Assembly: GCF_900103915.1 (NCBI RefSeq)
Contig: NZ_FNIG01000011.1
Coordinates: forward strand, 1-64,000
Direction: 5' to 3'
Length of the DNA stretch: 64,000 nt
Source: Tenuibacillus multivorans
GTDB lineage: Bacteria; Bacillota; Bacilli; Bacillales; Alkalibacillaceae
In this document: positions 41,193 to 51,471 of the stretch, in pieces
How the letters are laid out: each line of letters opens with the position of its first letter
Numbering within the stretch: the first letter of the stretch is position 1
Notes under the pieces: generated by a model
Seen by the model: the letters and a program-made list of their open reading frames with translations, nothing else
The model's database searches: none
Told to the model about the DNA's origin: nothing
Made by a program: the position numbers and the translations under genes

Positions 41193-41729
41193 ATGTCACG
41201 TGTAGGTTTTAAAACTTTAGAAATTCCAAATGATGTTGAACTAAAATTTGACGGAAATACTGTTACAGTAAAAGGCCCTAAAGGCGAATTAACACGTACG
41301 ATTCATGAAGATATGAACGTAAAAGTGGAAGATAATGTATTAACAGTTGAACGTCCTAGTGAAAATAAAGAACACCGCGCATTACACGGTACAACAAGAA
41401 GCAATATTGCTAACATGGTTGAAGGTGTAACAAAAGGCTTCGAAAAATCCCTTGAAATTCAAGGTGTAGGTTACCGTGCCCAAATGCAAGGTAAAAAACT
41501 TGTTGTGAACGCAGGGTATTCACACCCAGTTGAAATTGAACCTATTGAAGGAATTGATATTGAAACTCCTTCTAACACACAAATTGTGGTTAAAGGAATT
41601 GACAAAGAAAAAGTAGGTGCAGTTGCTGCAAATATTCGCTCAATCCGTACACCTGAACCTTATAAGGGAAAAGGTATTCGTTATCAAGGCGAGTATGTGC
41701 GCCGTAAAGAAGGTAAAACGGCTAAATAA
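41193..41729 (+). CDS. rplF: Ribosomal protein L6
   Basis: This 178-aa 50S protein near the factor-binding site has two related alpha/beta domains. [19 protein letters not shown] and the C-terminal [20 protein letters not shown] are diagnostic. The length is within one residue of B. subtilis L6. It starts behind CAGGAGGTG, 26 nt after rpsH. Confidence 0.98.
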   Translation: MSRVGFKTLEIPNDVELKFDGNTVTVKGPKGELTRTIHEDMNVKVEDNVLTVERPSENKEHRALHGTTRSNIANMVEGVTKGFEKSLEIQGVGYRAQMQGKKLVVNAGYSHPVEIEPIEGIDIETPSNTQIVVKGIDKEKVGAVAANIRSIRTPEPYKGKGIRYQGEYVRRKEGKTAK

Positions 41730-41761
41730 TATCCGTTAAGAGACAGAAAGGAGTGACCTAA

Positions 41762-42124
41762 ATGATTACGAAAGCAGATAAAAATGCCGTTCGTAAAAAG
41801 CGCCATCATCGTGTTCGTCGTACATTAGCCGGAACTGCTGAACGTCCGCGTTTAAATATTTTTCGTTCAAACAAACACATTTACGCACAATTAATCGATG
41901 ACACGAATGGTAGTACTGTCGCGAGTGCTTCAACCGTTGACCCAGAATTCAAAGGGGATAGCACTAGTAATGTCGAAGCAGCTCAACAAGTTGGTGAATT
42001 AGTTGCTAAACGTGCAGTAGAGAAAGGTTATCAAACAGTCATATTTGACCGTGGAGGATACCTATACCATGGACGCGTTAAGGCTTTAGCAGAAGCTGCA
42101 CGCGAAGCAGGTTTAGAATTTTAA
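41762..42124 (+). CDS. rplR: Ribosomal protein L18
   Basis: This 120-aa 5S rRNA-binding protein reads [20 protein letters not shown] in the basic N-terminal part and has the conserved [20 protein letters not shown] near the end. The length equals B. subtilis. It starts behind AAAGGAGTG and is followed by rpsE after 24 nt. Confidence 0.98.
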   Translation: MITKADKNAVRKKRHHRVRRTLAGTAERPRLNIFRSNKHIYAQLIDDTNGSTVASASTVDPEFKGDSTSNVEAAQQVGELVAKRAVEKGYQTVIFDRGGYLYHGRVKALAEAAREAGLEF

Positions 42125-42148
42125 TTGACTTATAAAGGAGGGAAATTC

Positions 42149-42652
42149 ATGCGTACAGTAATCGATCCAAATAAATTAGATTTAGAAGAACGTGTTGTTA
42201 CTGTTAACCGCGTAGCTAAGGTTGTAAAAGGTGGTCGTAATTTCCGTTTTACCGCTTTAGTTGTGGTTGGTGATAAAAATGGTCATGTAGGTTTTGGAAC
42301 AGGTAAAGCACAAGAGGTACCTGAGGCAATTCGTAAAGCGATTGAAGATGGTAAGAAAAACTTAGTCCGTGTACCAATCATTGGTACAACAATTCCACAC
42401 GAAATCAACGGCGAATATGGGGCTGGAAACATCTTATTAAAACCAGCTGCAGAAGGTACGGGAGTTATTGCAGGTGGACCAGTTCGTGCAGTATTAGAAC
42501 TAGCTGGTGTTGGTGACATTCTATCAAAATCACTAGGTTCAAATACTCCAATTAATATGGTTCGTTCTACTATTCAAGGTTTAGCAAATCTAAAAACAGC
42601 AGAGCAAGTTGCAAAACTTCGAGGAAAATCTGTTGAAGAACTGTTAGGATAA
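42149..42652 (+). CDS. rpsE: Ribosomal protein S5
   Basis: This 167-aa 30S accuracy protein has a dsRBD-like N-terminal domain with the spectinomycin loop ([16 protein letters not shown]; no resistance-type deletion) and a C-terminal domain with [20 protein letters not shown] 42149 follows AAAGGAGGG; the frame upstream to 42125 adds residues before the Shine-Dalgarno sequence and is not used. Confidence 0.98.
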   Translation: MRTVIDPNKLDLEERVVTVNRVAKVVKGGRNFRFTALVVVGDKNGHVGFGTGKAQEVPEAIRKAIEDGKKNLVRVPIIGTTIPHEINGEYGAGNILLKPAAEGTGVIAGGPVRAVLELAGVGDILSKSLGSNTPINMVRSTIQGLANLKTAEQVAKLRGKSVEELLG

Positions 42653-42665
42653 GGAGGGATAACAG

Positions 42666-42848
42666 ATGGCTAATAAATTAGAAATTACCCTCACTCGTAG
42701 TTTGATCGGTCGAAATGAAGGTCAACGCGATACAGTAAAAGCCTTAGGTCTTAATAAAATTCACCAATCAGTAGTACTTGAGGATACACCAGCTGTTCGA
42801 GGCATGGTTGACAAAGTGTCACACCTCGTTTCAGTAAAAGAAGCTTAA
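42666..42848 (+). CDS. rpmD: Ribosomal protein L30
   Basis: This 60-aa 50S protein reads [20 protein letters not shown] and [20 protein letters not shown], the standard short bacterial L30. It starts behind AAGGAGGG, only 13 nt after rpsE, and rplO follows after 31 nt. Confidence 0.98.
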   Translation: MANKLEITLTRSLIGRNEGQRDTVKALGLNKIHQSVVLEDTPAVRGMVDKVSHLVSVKEA

Positions 42849-42879
42849 TGGCAATAGATTGAAAAGAGGAGGTGCTCAC

Positions 42880-43311
42880 ATGAAACTTCACGAATTAAAA
42901 GGCGATAGCAAAAAACGTAATCGCGTAGGACGTGGAATGGCATCTGGTAACGGAAAAACTTCTGGACGTGGTCATAAAGGTCAAAAAGCTCGCTCAGGCA
43001 GCGGCACACGACCAGGTTTTGAGGGTGGACAAATGCCTTTATTCCAACGTTTGCCTAAACGTGGATTTACAAACATCAACCGTAAAGAGTATACTATTGT
43101 TAATCTAGAAACTTTAAATCGTTTTGAAGATGGCACAGAAGTAACCCCTGAACTTTTACTTGAAAACGGCGTAATTAGTAAAGTCAAAGCTGGCGTGAAA
43201 GTGCTAGGAAACGGTAATCTAGAGAAGAAGTTAACGGTAAAAGCGCAAAAGTTCTCTGCTTCGGCTAAAGAAGCCATTGAAGCAGCGGGCGGTCAAACTG
43301 AGGTGATTTAA
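42880..43311 (+). CDS. rplO: Ribosomal protein L15
   Basis: This 143-aa late-assembly 50S protein has the glycine-rich basic N-terminal part ([38 protein letters not shown]) and a C-terminal globular domain. ATG 42880 follows AGAGGAGGTG; an in-frame start at 42859 lies before it. Its stop overlaps the secY start by one base (TAATG). Confidence 0.98.
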   Translation: MKLHELKGDSKKRNRVGRGMASGNGKTSGRGHKGQKARSGSGTRPGFEGGQMPLFQRLPKRGFTNINRKEYTIVNLETLNRFEDGTEVTPELLLENGVISKVKAGVKVLGNGNLEKKLTVKAQKFSASAKEAIEAAGGQTEVI

Positions 43312-44600
43312 TGTTTAGTACTTTTGCAAACATGTTTCGTGTAGCTGACATTCGACGTAAAATTCTATTTACTCTTGCGATTTTAATTGTTTTCCGACTG
43401 GGATCGTTTATTCCAGTTCCGTTTACGAACAATCAGGCTATTGACATGATGAATGAAGTCAATGCGTTTGGTTTCATTGACACATTCGGTGGGGGAGCAT
43501 TAAGTCAGTTCTCGGTATTTGCTATGGGTATTTTCCCATATATCACTGCCTCCATTATTATGCAGTTATTGCAGATGGATGTCGTACCAAAGTTTACGGA
43601 ATGGAGAAAGCAAGGGGAAGTTGGACGTCGGAAATTAGCTCAGTTTACACGTTACGGTACAGTAGTCTTAGCATTCATTCAAGCTATTGGGATGTCGGTC
43701 GGATTTAACTATATGACAAATGGTCAATTAATTACGAATCCGAACCCAATGACATTTTTCATTATTGCTGTCGTCTTAACAGGCGGTACAACATTCTTAA
43801 TGTGGCTTGGTGAGCAGATTACTGAGCACGGAGTTGGAAATGGTATTTCCATTTTAATCTTTGCTGGTATTATCGCAGCAATTCCAAATGGTATTAACCA
43901 ATTATACGAAACTTACATTACAGATGCTGGTGATCAACTATTCTTAAATTTAGTGATTATAGGTATCATTGCACTCGTGGTAATTGCGGTTATTGTTGGT
44001 GTTATCTTTATCCAACAAGCATTGCGTAAAATACCAATTCAATATGCTAAACGAACGGTTAACCGTTCACCTGTTGGAGGACACTCCACACACTTACCAT
44101 TAAAGGTAAATGCTGCAGGGGTAATTCCAATCATCTTTGCAATTTCATTTATTATTGCACCTCAGACTATCGCGAACTTTTTTGAAGGTACAGTCGCACA
44201 AACGATAGCAAATGTTTTTGATTACACACAACCAATCGGTATGACACTATATGTAGGATTAATTATTGCCTTTACGTATTTCTACACGTTTGTTCAGGTT
44301 AATCCAGAACAAATGGCAGAGAACTTGCAAAAGCAAGGCGGTTATGTGCCAGGCATTCGCCCGGGTAAAAACACTGAGACTTATTTAACTCGTGTGATTT
44401 ATCGCTTAACTTTTGTCGGTGCATTATTCCTAGCAGTTGTTTCGATCTTCCCAATTATTTTAGGAAGTATTGCCAACTTACCAGCTGCAGTACAAATTGG
44501 TGGAACAAGTCTACTAATCGTAGTAGGTGTGGCATTAAACACAATGAAACAACTAGAAAGTCAATTAGTGAAACGTCATTACCGAGGTTTCATAAAATAA
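43311..44600 (+). CDS. secY: SecY, protein translocase channel
   Basis: This 429-aa membrane protein has ten predicted membrane segments. The plug region FGGGALSQFSVFAMGIFPYI and the cytoplasmic loop GGYVPGIRPGKNTETYL are diagnostic. With SecE (encoded at 17094) and SecG it forms the general secretion channel driven by SecA. It overlaps rplO by one base and is followed by adk, as in Bacillus. Confidence 0.98.
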   Translation: MFSTFANMFRVADIRRKILFTLAILIVFRLGSFIPVPFTNNQAIDMMNEVNAFGFIDTFGGGALSQFSVFAMGIFPYITASIIMQLLQMDVVPKFTEWRKQGEVGRRKLAQFTRYGTVVLAFIQAIGMSVGFNYMTNGQLITNPNPMTFFIIAVVLTGGTTFLMWLGEQITEHGVGNGISILIFAGIIAAIPNGINQLYETYITDAGDQLFLNLVIIGIIALVVIAVIVGVIFIQQALRKIPIQYAKRTVNRSPVGGHSTHLPLKVNAAGVIPIIFAISFIIAPQTIANFFEGTVAQTIANVFDYTQPIGMTLYVGLIIAFTYFYTFVQVNPEQMAENLQKQGGYVPGIRPGKNTETYLTRVIYRLTFVGALFLAVVSIFPIILGSIANLPAAVQIGGTSLLIVVGVALNTMKQLESQLVKRHYRGFIK

Positions 44601-44621
44601 TACCTCTTAGAGTTATGATGA

Positions 44622-45287
<666 letters not shown>

Positions 45288-45300
45288 TGACTATTTTGGT

Positions 45301-45590
45301 GTAACAGAAACCTCGTTATTTCAAGATAGTTAAACGAGTATGGTGGGCACGGAATTGGTCAGGACCTTCATGAAGATCCTCATCTTTCAAACTTTGGAAC
45401 ACCTATAAAGGTCCGAGATGAAATAAGGGATGGTTTTGGCAATTGAACCTATGGTTAATTTAGGGGAATGTAATGTTCGGACATTAAGTGATCATTGGAC
45501 AGTTATTATTAGGATCATAGTAACTGTGCACACTTTGAGCATACAGTAGCTGTAACCGATGGTGGTTATGAAATTTTAACGAAAGCTTAA
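45301..45590 (+). pseudogene. map: Methionine aminopeptidase remnant (map)
   Basis: The 319-nt gap between adk and the KOW gene encodes, in shifting frames, the C-terminal 40% of type I methionine aminopeptidase. GGHGIGQDLHEDPHLSNFG starts at 45342; [13 protein letters not shown] starts at 45427 in another frame; a third frame gives [20 protein letters not shown] ending in TAA at 45588-45590. Catalytic His and both Glu residues remain recognisable but cannot be joined without at least two frameshifts. The first 150 or so codons are missing. map normally lies exactly here, so this is decay in place. A working copy must exist elsewhere, because N-terminal Met removal is essential. Confidence 0.92.
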
Positions 45591-45606
45591 GTGAAGGTGA
45601 TGATGA

Positions 45607-45936
45607 TTGGTCGATGGTGAGTCGGGAAGTCCCCGAGTTGGTCAATTAGTGAAAATTAATCGTGGACGTGAGGTTGATCAATACGCGATTATTATTGGTG
45701 TTGTTGATGAAACATTTGTTTTATTAGCCGATGGTGATAAGCGGAAATTTGATCGACCAAAACGAAAAAATATTCATCATGTTGATTTATTAGATTATAT
45801 TTCTCCGGAAGTGGAGAAAAGTATGATAGAAACTGGTCGAGTAACGAATGGAAAACTTCGCTTCGCAATATCAAAGTTTGTTAACGAAGAGTTAACAGAT
45901 TGGAAGAAGGGAGATTCTCTCTATGGCGAAAGATGA
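45607..45936 (+). CDS. KOW-domain RNA-binding protein (L14e-like)
   Basis: This 109-aa protein resembles the small KOW/L14e-like proteins that lie between map and infA in Bacilli. A KOW-type barrel ([20 protein letters not shown], residues 12-31) is followed by [20 protein letters not shown] and a helical tail. Its function is not known to me; the position among translation genes suggests a ribosome-related role. The start is TTG 45607 behind AAGGTGATG. It overlaps infA by 14 nt, so it is probably translated, despite the decayed neighbour upstream. Confidence 0.85.
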   Translation: MVDGESGSPRVGQLVKINRGREVDQYAIIIGVVDETFVLLADGDKRKFDRPKRKNIHHVDLLDYISPEVEKSMIETGRVTNGKLRFAISKFVNEELTDWKKGDSLYGER

Positions 45937-46141
45937 TGTAATTGAAATGGAAGGAACAGTCCTCGAAACATTACCGAATGCGATGTTTAAAGTAGAGTTG
46001 GAAAACGGACATGAGATTTTAGCTCATGTTTCAGGTAAAATCCGTATGCACTTCATTCGAATTTTACCTGGTGATAAGGTTACCGTTGAAATGTCACCTT
46101 ATGACTTATCAAGAGGTCGCATCACATATCGTTATAAGTAA
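45923..46141 (+). CDS. infA: Translation initiation factor IF-1
   Basis: This 72-aa OB-fold protein reads [20 protein letters not shown] and ends RGRITYRYK. It occupies the ribosomal A site during initiation with IF-2 and IF-3. The length is identical to most bacterial IF-1 proteins. It overlaps the end of the preceding KOW gene by 14 nt, with AAGGGAGA as Shine-Dalgarno sequence inside that gene. Confidence 0.98.
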   Translation: MAKDDVIEMEGTVLETLPNAMFKVELENGHEILAHVSGKIRMHFIRILPGDKVTVEMSPYDLSRGRITYRYK

Positions 46142-46285
<144 letters not shown>

Positions 46286-46309
46286 TCTTAAAGGAGGTGC
46301 GTTGCACAG

Positions 46310-46675
46310 ATGGCACGTATTGCAGGTATTGATATTCCACGTGAAAAGCGCGTTGTCATAGCACTAACGTATATTTACGGTATCGGAAAATCAACAGCAC
46401 AAGAAATTCTTAAAAATGCGGGTGTTTCTGAGGAGACACGAGTTCGTGATCTTACAGAAGAAGAATTAGCAAACATTCGTAAACAAATTGACGATTATAC
46501 AGTTGAAGGTGATCTTCGTCGTGAAGTATCCCTTAACGTTAAACGTTTAATTGAAATCGGTAGTTACAGAGGAATCCGTCATCGTCGTGGCCTACCAGCA
46601 CGTGGGCAAAAGACAAAAAACAACTCTCGTACACGTAAAGGACCACGCCGTACAGTTGCGAACAAGAGAAAATAA
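46310..46675 (+). CDS. rpsM: Ribosomal protein S13
   Basis: This 121-aa 30S-head protein forms bridges to the 50S subunit. [32 protein letters not shown] and the basic tail [19 protein letters not shown] are diagnostic. The length is identical to B. subtilis. It starts behind AAAGGAGGTG, and rpsK follows after 24 nt. Confidence 0.98.
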   Translation: MARIAGIDIPREKRVVIALTYIYGIGKSTAQEILKNAGVSEETRVRDLTEEELANIRKQIDDYTVEGDLRREVSLNVKRLIEIGSYRGIRHRRGLPARGQKTKNNSRTRKGPRRTVANKRK

Positions 46676-46699
46676 TAATCTAAAGGAGGTAAGCTAATC

Positions 46700-47101
<402 letters not shown>

Positions 47102-47168
47102 TTAGGTATATAATTTGTAACCCTGTCTATAATGGGATATGATAGGTTAATAAGCTTCACACGGTTAT

Positions 47169-47204
47169 GCAGGATCATTACCCATGTATTCATGGGACTC
47201 CTGC
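47169..47204 (+). promoter_or_regulatory. Hairpin in the rpsK-rpoA spacer
   Basis: GCAGGA (47169-47174) and CCCATG (47181-47186) pair with CATGGG (47191-47196) and TCCTGC (47199-47204) around a TATT loop and an asymmetric inner loop. No T-run follows. TATAAT boxes occur upstream (47109-47114, 47128-47133) without good -35 elements. Its role is unknown; a processing site or r-protein target is possible. Confidence 0.5.
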
Positions 47205-47270
47205 CAGAGGAATTTCGGGGGTGCGGAGCGTATTGTCGATGTTTCGACGTTTTGAAGGAGGGTTTTGTGA

Positions 47271-48215
47271 ATGATTGAAATAGAAAAACCGAAAGTGGAA
47301 ACAGTTGAAATTAACCAAGATACTACGTTCGGGAAGTTCGTTATTGAACCGTTAGAGCGCGGTTATGGAACGACAGTTGGTAACTCCTTGCGTCGTATCT
47401 TGTTATCCTCACTTCCAGGAGCAGCAGTAACCTCTGTTCAAATTGAAGGTGCATTGCATGAATTTTCAACGTTAGACTATGTCGTTGAGGACGTCACAAC
47501 GATTATTCTAAACTTGAAACATTTAGCACTTAAAATTTATTCAGATGAACAAAAAACCTTAGAGATTAATGCTCAAGGTGAAGGTGAAGTGTTTGCTCGA
47601 GATATTCAACACGATAGTGATGTTGAGATTTTAAACCCTGACTTGAAGATTGCTACAATCTCAGGTAATGGTAAATTAAGCATGAAAATTTTTGCTGAAC
47701 GAGGACGCGGATATCGCCCTGCAGATGCAAACAAACATGATGATCAGCCGATTGGTGTCATCCCTATTGATTCAATCTTCACACCAGTAACACGCGTAAC
47801 TTATCAAGTAGAAAATACGCGGATTGGTCAAGTTACAAATTTTGATAAGTTAACTTTAGATGTGTGGACAGATGGAAGCATTCGCCCAGAAGAAGCTATT
47901 TCACTTGGGGCAAAAATTTTCACCGAACACTTAAATGTTTTCGTCACTTTAACTGATGAAGCGCAACAAGCGGAGATTATGGTAGAAAAAGAAGAAGACC
48001 AGAAGGAAAAAGTGCTAGAAATGACAATTGAAGAACTCGACCTATCCGTTCGTTCTTACAATTGCTTAAAACGTGCCGGTATCAATACCGTACACGAACT
48101 TGCACAAAAATCTGAAGAAGACATGATGAAAGTTCGTAACTTAGGACGTAAATCACTTGATGAAGTTAAAAATAAGTTAGCGGATTTAAATTTAGGTCTA
48201 CGTAAAGACGACTAA
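47271..48215 (+). CDS. rpoA: RNA polymerase alpha subunit
   Basis: This 314-aa subunit has the N-terminal dimerisation domain ([23 protein letters not shown] at about 31-53), a flexible linker around residue 230 and the C-terminal domain ([41 protein letters not shown]) that contacts UP elements and activators. The length is identical to B. subtilis. It starts at ATG behind GAAGGAGGG. Confidence 0.98.
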   Translation: MIEIEKPKVETVEINQDTTFGKFVIEPLERGYGTTVGNSLRRILLSSLPGAAVTSVQIEGALHEFSTLDYVVEDVTTIILNLKHLALKIYSDEQKTLEINAQGEGEVFARDIQHDSDVEILNPDLKIATISGNGKLSMKIFAERGRGYRPADANKHDDQPIGVIPIDSIFTPVTRVTYQVENTRIGQVTNFDKLTLDVWTDGSIRPEEAISLGAKIFTEHLNVFVTLTDEAQQAEIMVEKEEDQKEKVLEMTIEELDLSVRSYNCLKRAGINTVHELAQKSEEDMMKVRNLGRKSLDEVKNKLADLNLGLRKDD

Positions 48216-48259
48216 TCATCGAACATCAATAGATATTCCTAGCAAAGGAGGTTTTGGGA

Positions 48260-48625
48260 ATGGCAAAAACGAAGTTAGGCCGCACAACGGCACAACGTAA
48301 GGCTTTACTACGTAATCTTGCAACAGATTTAATTGTTCATGAACGGATCGAAACAACAGAAGCTAAAGCAAAGACACTTCGCCCAGTTGTTGAAAAAATG
48401 ATTACGTTAGGTAAACGCGGTGACCTTCATGCTCGTCGTCAGGCTGAATCTTATTTAAGAAAAGTAGACGCTGATGAAGAAGGTACACAAAATGCAATCG
48501 AAAAATTATTCTCTGATATTGCTCCACGTTATGAAGAACGCCAAGGTGGCTACACGCGCATCTTAAAACTTGGAGAACGTCAAGGTGACGGGGCAAAAAC
48601 GGTGATTATTGAATTAGTTGACTAA
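48260..48625 (+). CDS. rplQ: Ribosomal protein L17
   Basis: This 121-aa 50S protein near the tunnel exit reads [20 protein letters not shown] and ends with [24 protein letters not shown], cited in part. ATG 48260 is 8 nt after AAAGGAGG; a TTG two codons earlier is too close to the Shine-Dalgarno sequence. It is the last gene of the superoperon and is followed by two terminators. Confidence 0.98.
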   Translation: MAKTKLGRTTAQRKALLRNLATDLIVHERIETTEAKAKTLRPVVEKMITLGKRGDLHARRQAESYLRKVDADEEGTQNAIEKLFSDIAPRYEERQGGYTRILKLGERQGDGAKTVIIELVD

Positions 48626-48642
48626 TTGAATGATTTAAGGAA

Positions 48643-48684
48643 GGGGGTTCAGATTCCACAGACTTGGAACTGTGCCCTTTTTTA
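48643..48684 (+). terminator. First terminator of the S10-spc-alpha superoperon
   Basis: GGG and CAGATTCC pair with GGAACTG and CCC (imperfect stem with small internal mismatches), followed by TTTTTT. It lies 18 nt after the rplQ stop. Confidence 0.85.
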
Positions 48685-48692
48685 TGTTCTGG

Positions 48693-48722
48693 TCCGTTGT
48701 TTTGTGCAACGGATTTTTTTTA
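48693..48722 (+). terminator. Second, tandem terminator after rplQ
   Basis: TCCGTTG (48693-48699) pairs perfectly with CAACGGA (48707-48713), followed by a long T-run (48714-48722). Together with the preceding hairpin it should stop nearly all transcription from the ribosomal superoperon. Confidence 0.9.
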
Positions 48723-48724
48723 AT

Positions 48725-48886
48725 ACACCCGTAGAACTTAGAAAAACACCGATAGAAAGTCAACATACACCGATAGAAAGTGAAAAAACGCCGATAGAAA
48801 TCAGAGATACACCGATAGGAAGTGAAGATACGCCGATAGAAGGCAAAGTTACACTGATAGAAAACAGAGATACACCGATAGATCGG
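48725..48886 (+). repeat. Tandem repeat, 21-nt period, 7 full units plus a partial
   Basis: Seven consecutive 21-nt units with no length change (starts at 48725, 48746, 48767, 48788, 48809, 48830, 48851) plus a partial one at 48872. Most begin ACACCGATAGAA and vary in the last 9 nt. Because 21 is a multiple of 3, the array reads as TPIExxx heptapeptides in one frame, but no start with a Shine-Dalgarno sequence exists and the frame runs through two terminators. It is treated as non-coding. A possible -10 (TATGATAAAAT near 48955) for ecfA1 lies downstream. Confidence 0.93.
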
Positions 48887-49003
48887 AGGAAGGCCATAAG
48901 ATATTCCCCCTTCGACGTCAAACTTAAACCGCTCCAACAGTCAAAATATGATAAAATAGACGAGAAATCTATTTCCGAGGAAATATAAAGGGGACCATGA
49001 TCT

Positions 49004-49831
49004 GTGATTGAATTTCAAGGTGTTTCCTATCGTTATTCTAGCTCTGAAGAAAACGTATTAAAAGATATAAACTTGAAAATAGCGCAAGGCGATTGGGTAG
49101 CGCTGCTTGGACATAATGGCTCAGGTAAATCAACGCTTGCAAAATTGATGAACGGTATATTGATGCCTACAAAGGGTCAAGTGTTCGTTAATGGGGTTTT
49201 ATTAAATGAGGAGACAGTTTGGGAGATTCGTCACGAGGTTGGGATGGTCTTTCAAAATCCGGAGAATCAGTTTGTTGGGACGACAGTGATTGATGATGTG
49301 GCCTTCGGTTTAGAAAACATGGCAATTCCACGTGAAGAGATGGAAAGTCGAATAGATGAAAGTCTCAAAGTCGTCGGAATGACGGATTATAAGTTACAGG
49401 AGCCTTACCGGTTATCTGGTGGGCAAAAGCAGCGTATAGCTATTGCAGGTGTTTTAGCTATGATGCCTCAAGTGATCATCTTTGATGAAGCGACCACCAT
49501 GTTAGATCCATCAGGAAGAAAAGAACTGCTTGAAACTATGAAGTACGTCCGCGAAAAGCGTGATATAACCTTTGTGTCTATTACACATGACTTAAATGAA
49601 GCCGTTTGGGCGGATCGTGTGATCGTGTTAGAGGATGGAGCCATTTGGTTTGAAGGAACACCTCAAACGTTACTCGAAAAACGTGAAAGTCTTCAATCTA
49701 CAGGGTTACGCCCACCTTTTGTTGCCCAACTGACGGATGAATTGAGGAAAAACGGCATCACATTTGAGCAACAACCATTACATCATAAAGATCTGGTGAA
49801 ACAGTTATGGACATTACATTCAAAGACGTAA
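49004..49831 (+). CDS. ecfA1: ECF transporter ATPase EcfA1 (CbiO-like)
   Basis: This 275-aa ABC ATPase has Walker A GHNGSGKST (about residues 37-45), the Q-loop FQNPENQFVG typical of ECF ATPases, signature LSGGQKQR (about 140-147) and Walker B VIIFDEATTML. It pairs with EcfA2 to energise EcfT and shared substrate-binding S components that import vitamins such as riboflavin, biotin or folate. The S components are encoded elsewhere. GTG start. It overlaps ecfA2 by 25 nt. Confidence 0.96.
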   Translation: MIEFQGVSYRYSSSEENVLKDINLKIAQGDWVALLGHNGSGKSTLAKLMNGILMPTKGQVFVNGVLLNEETVWEIRHEVGMVFQNPENQFVGTTVIDDVAFGLENMAIPREEMESRIDESLKVVGMTDYKLQEPYRLSGGQKQRIAIAGVLAMMPQVIIFDEATTMLDPSGRKELLETMKYVREKRDITFVSITHDLNEAVWADRVIVLEDGAIWFEGTPQTLLEKRESLQSTGLRPPFVAQLTDELRKNGITFEQQPLHHKDLVKQLWTLHSKT

Positions 49832-50664
49832 CCTATACATATCAGCCAAACACACCGTTCGAGCATTTAGCCTTAAATCAGTTAAATTTCCAAATTCCAA
49901 AAGGATCCTTCACAGCCATAGTCGGTCATACAGGGTCGGGTAAATCGACTCTGATTCAGCATTTAAACGGACTTTTACGACCGTCTGAAGGAACTGTTTC
50001 CATCGGGGGATTCGAGCTGACTAATGAAAAAAACAAACAGATTAAAGCACTTCGAAAAAAAGTCGGTATGGTGTTTCAATACCCTGAACATCAGTTGTTT
50101 GAGGAAACGGTTAAAAAGGATATCTTATTTGGTCCAAAGAATTTTGATGTTGCGGTATCAGATGATCAGTTATTAAAAGTCATCGATATGGTTGGGCTCG
50201 AACCAGAGATATTAGAGCGTTCACCTTTTGATTTAAGTGGCGGACAAAAACGTCGCGTTGCGATTGCGAGTATTTTAATTTTAGAGCCTGAGCTTCTTGT
50301 ATTAGATGAACCCACGGCGGGATTAGATCCGCTTGGGCAAAAGCAAATGATGGAGCTTTTCAGTCAATTACATCGGAAGCAGGATATAACAGTCGTCTTA
50401 GTCACGCATCAAATGGAAGATGTTTTAGCTTACGCCAATCAAATGTTGGTATTAGAAAATGGTCGAGTTAGTTTAAAGGGTAAACCGATTCAAGTTTTTC
50501 AATATAAGGATTACTTAAGGCAAATTGGTTTAGACATTCCAGAGGTGATTGAATTTCTTGAGTACTTGGAAAAAGAAACGGGTTTAGCTATCCCTTATCG
50601 TGGACAGGCTTTAACTGAACTTGGAACAAGCATCGCCAAGTGGGTGAAGGATGGTGATGCATGA
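49807..50664 (+). CDS. ecfA2: ECF transporter ATPase EcfA2
   Basis: This 285-aa second ABC ATPase of the module has Walker A GHTGSGKST, Q-loop FQYPEHQLFEETV, signature LSGGQKRR and Walker B LLVLDEPTAGLDP. It forms the heterodimer with EcfA1. The 25-nt overlap with ecfA1 and 4-nt overlap with ecfT indicate one co-translated operon. The order ecfA1-ecfA2-ecfT-truA after rplQ is standard for Bacilli. Confidence 0.97.
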   Translation: MDITFKDVTYTYQPNTPFEHLALNQLNFQIPKGSFTAIVGHTGSGKSTLIQHLNGLLRPSEGTVSIGGFELTNEKNKQIKALRKKVGMVFQYPEHQLFEETVKKDILFGPKNFDVAVSDDQLLKVIDMVGLEPEILERSPFDLSGGQKRRVAIASILILEPELLVLDEPTAGLDPLGQKQMMELFSQLHRKQDITVVLVTHQMEDVLAYANQMLVLENGRVSLKGKPIQVFQYKDYLRQIGLDIPEVIEFLEYLEKETGLAIPYRGQALTELGTSIAKWVKDGDA

Positions 50665-51458
50665 TGGGTTCCTTTATGGTTGGTCAATATATACCAGGGG
50701 AGTCGCTCATTCATCGACTAGACCCGCGCTTAAAAATTGTGATGGTCTTTATCTATGTCATCGTCGTATTTACGTCTGAAACTTTTATTAGTTATTTAGT
50801 ATTATTCGCCTTTGCTTTCTTGAGTACGTTATTAACACGTATTCCACTCAAGTTTGTCATCAAAGGGTTAAAGCCGGTTTGGTGGCTAATCGCCATCACG
50901 TTTGTGTTACATGTCCTGTTAACTCGCACAGGTGAAGTTTGGATTGAAATAATCGGTTTTCCGATCTATAAGGAATCGATTATACAGGCGGTTAAGATAT
51001 CAGTACGGTTCTTTCTGTTAATTTTGATGACGACGATTTTGACGTTATCGACAACACCTATTGCGATTACGGATGCTGTTGAGTCATTACTTCATCCACT
51101 GAAAAAAATCAAATTTCCAGTCCATGAGTTAGCCCTAATGATGTCGATTTCATTACGGTTTATTCCAACACTCATGCAAGAAGCGGATAAAATTTCGAAG
51201 GCCCAAGCCTCCCGTGGGTTAGACTTTCGGACGGGTAAAATAAAAGATCGTGTACAAGCTATTATTCCATTGATCCTTCCGCTATTTGTGAATGCTTTTA
51301 AGCGTGCGGAGGATTTAGCCATTGCGATGGAGGCAAGGGGTTATCAAGGTGGCGAAGGACGGACTAAATCTCGTGAACTGGCCTTTCGAAGACGGGATTA
51401 TATCGCAGGATTCATGTTTATCTTGATGATGTTCATCTATTTTATATTAACTTTATAA
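50661..51458 (+). CDS. ecfT: ECF transporter transmembrane subunit EcfT
   Basis: This 265-aa membrane protein has about five or six hydrophobic segments and the two coupling-helix motifs that contact the ATPases, SRGLDFR (about 177-183) and EARGYQGG (about 216-223). It links the EcfA heterodimer to exchangeable S components. It overlaps ecfA2 by 4 nt (ATGA), and truA starts 13 nt after its stop. Confidence 0.96.
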   Translation: MMGSFMVGQYIPGESLIHRLDPRLKIVMVFIYVIVVFTSETFISYLVLFAFAFLSTLLTRIPLKFVIKGLKPVWWLIAITFVLHVLLTRTGEVWIEIIGFPIYKESIIQAVKISVRFFLLILMTTILTLSTTPIAITDAVESLLHPLKKIKFPVHELALMMSISLRFIPTLMQEADKISKAQASRGLDFRTGKIKDRVQAIIPLILPLFVNAFKRAEDLAIAMEARGYQGGEGRTKSRELAFRRRDYIAGFMFILMMFIYFILTL

Positions 51459-51471
51459 GGGAGAATGCCGT

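Noticed and set aside
48725-48886. Possible CRISPR array
   Set aside because: The conserved part is about 12 nt, units are contiguous with no 30-nt spacers, and no cas genes are nearby.
48626-48988. 120-codon ORF with TPIExxx heptapeptide repeats after rplQ
   Set aside because: The TTG start has no Shine-Dalgarno sequence, the frame crosses two intrinsic terminators, and the repetitive part is explained by a 21-nt tandem repeat whose period is divisible by three.
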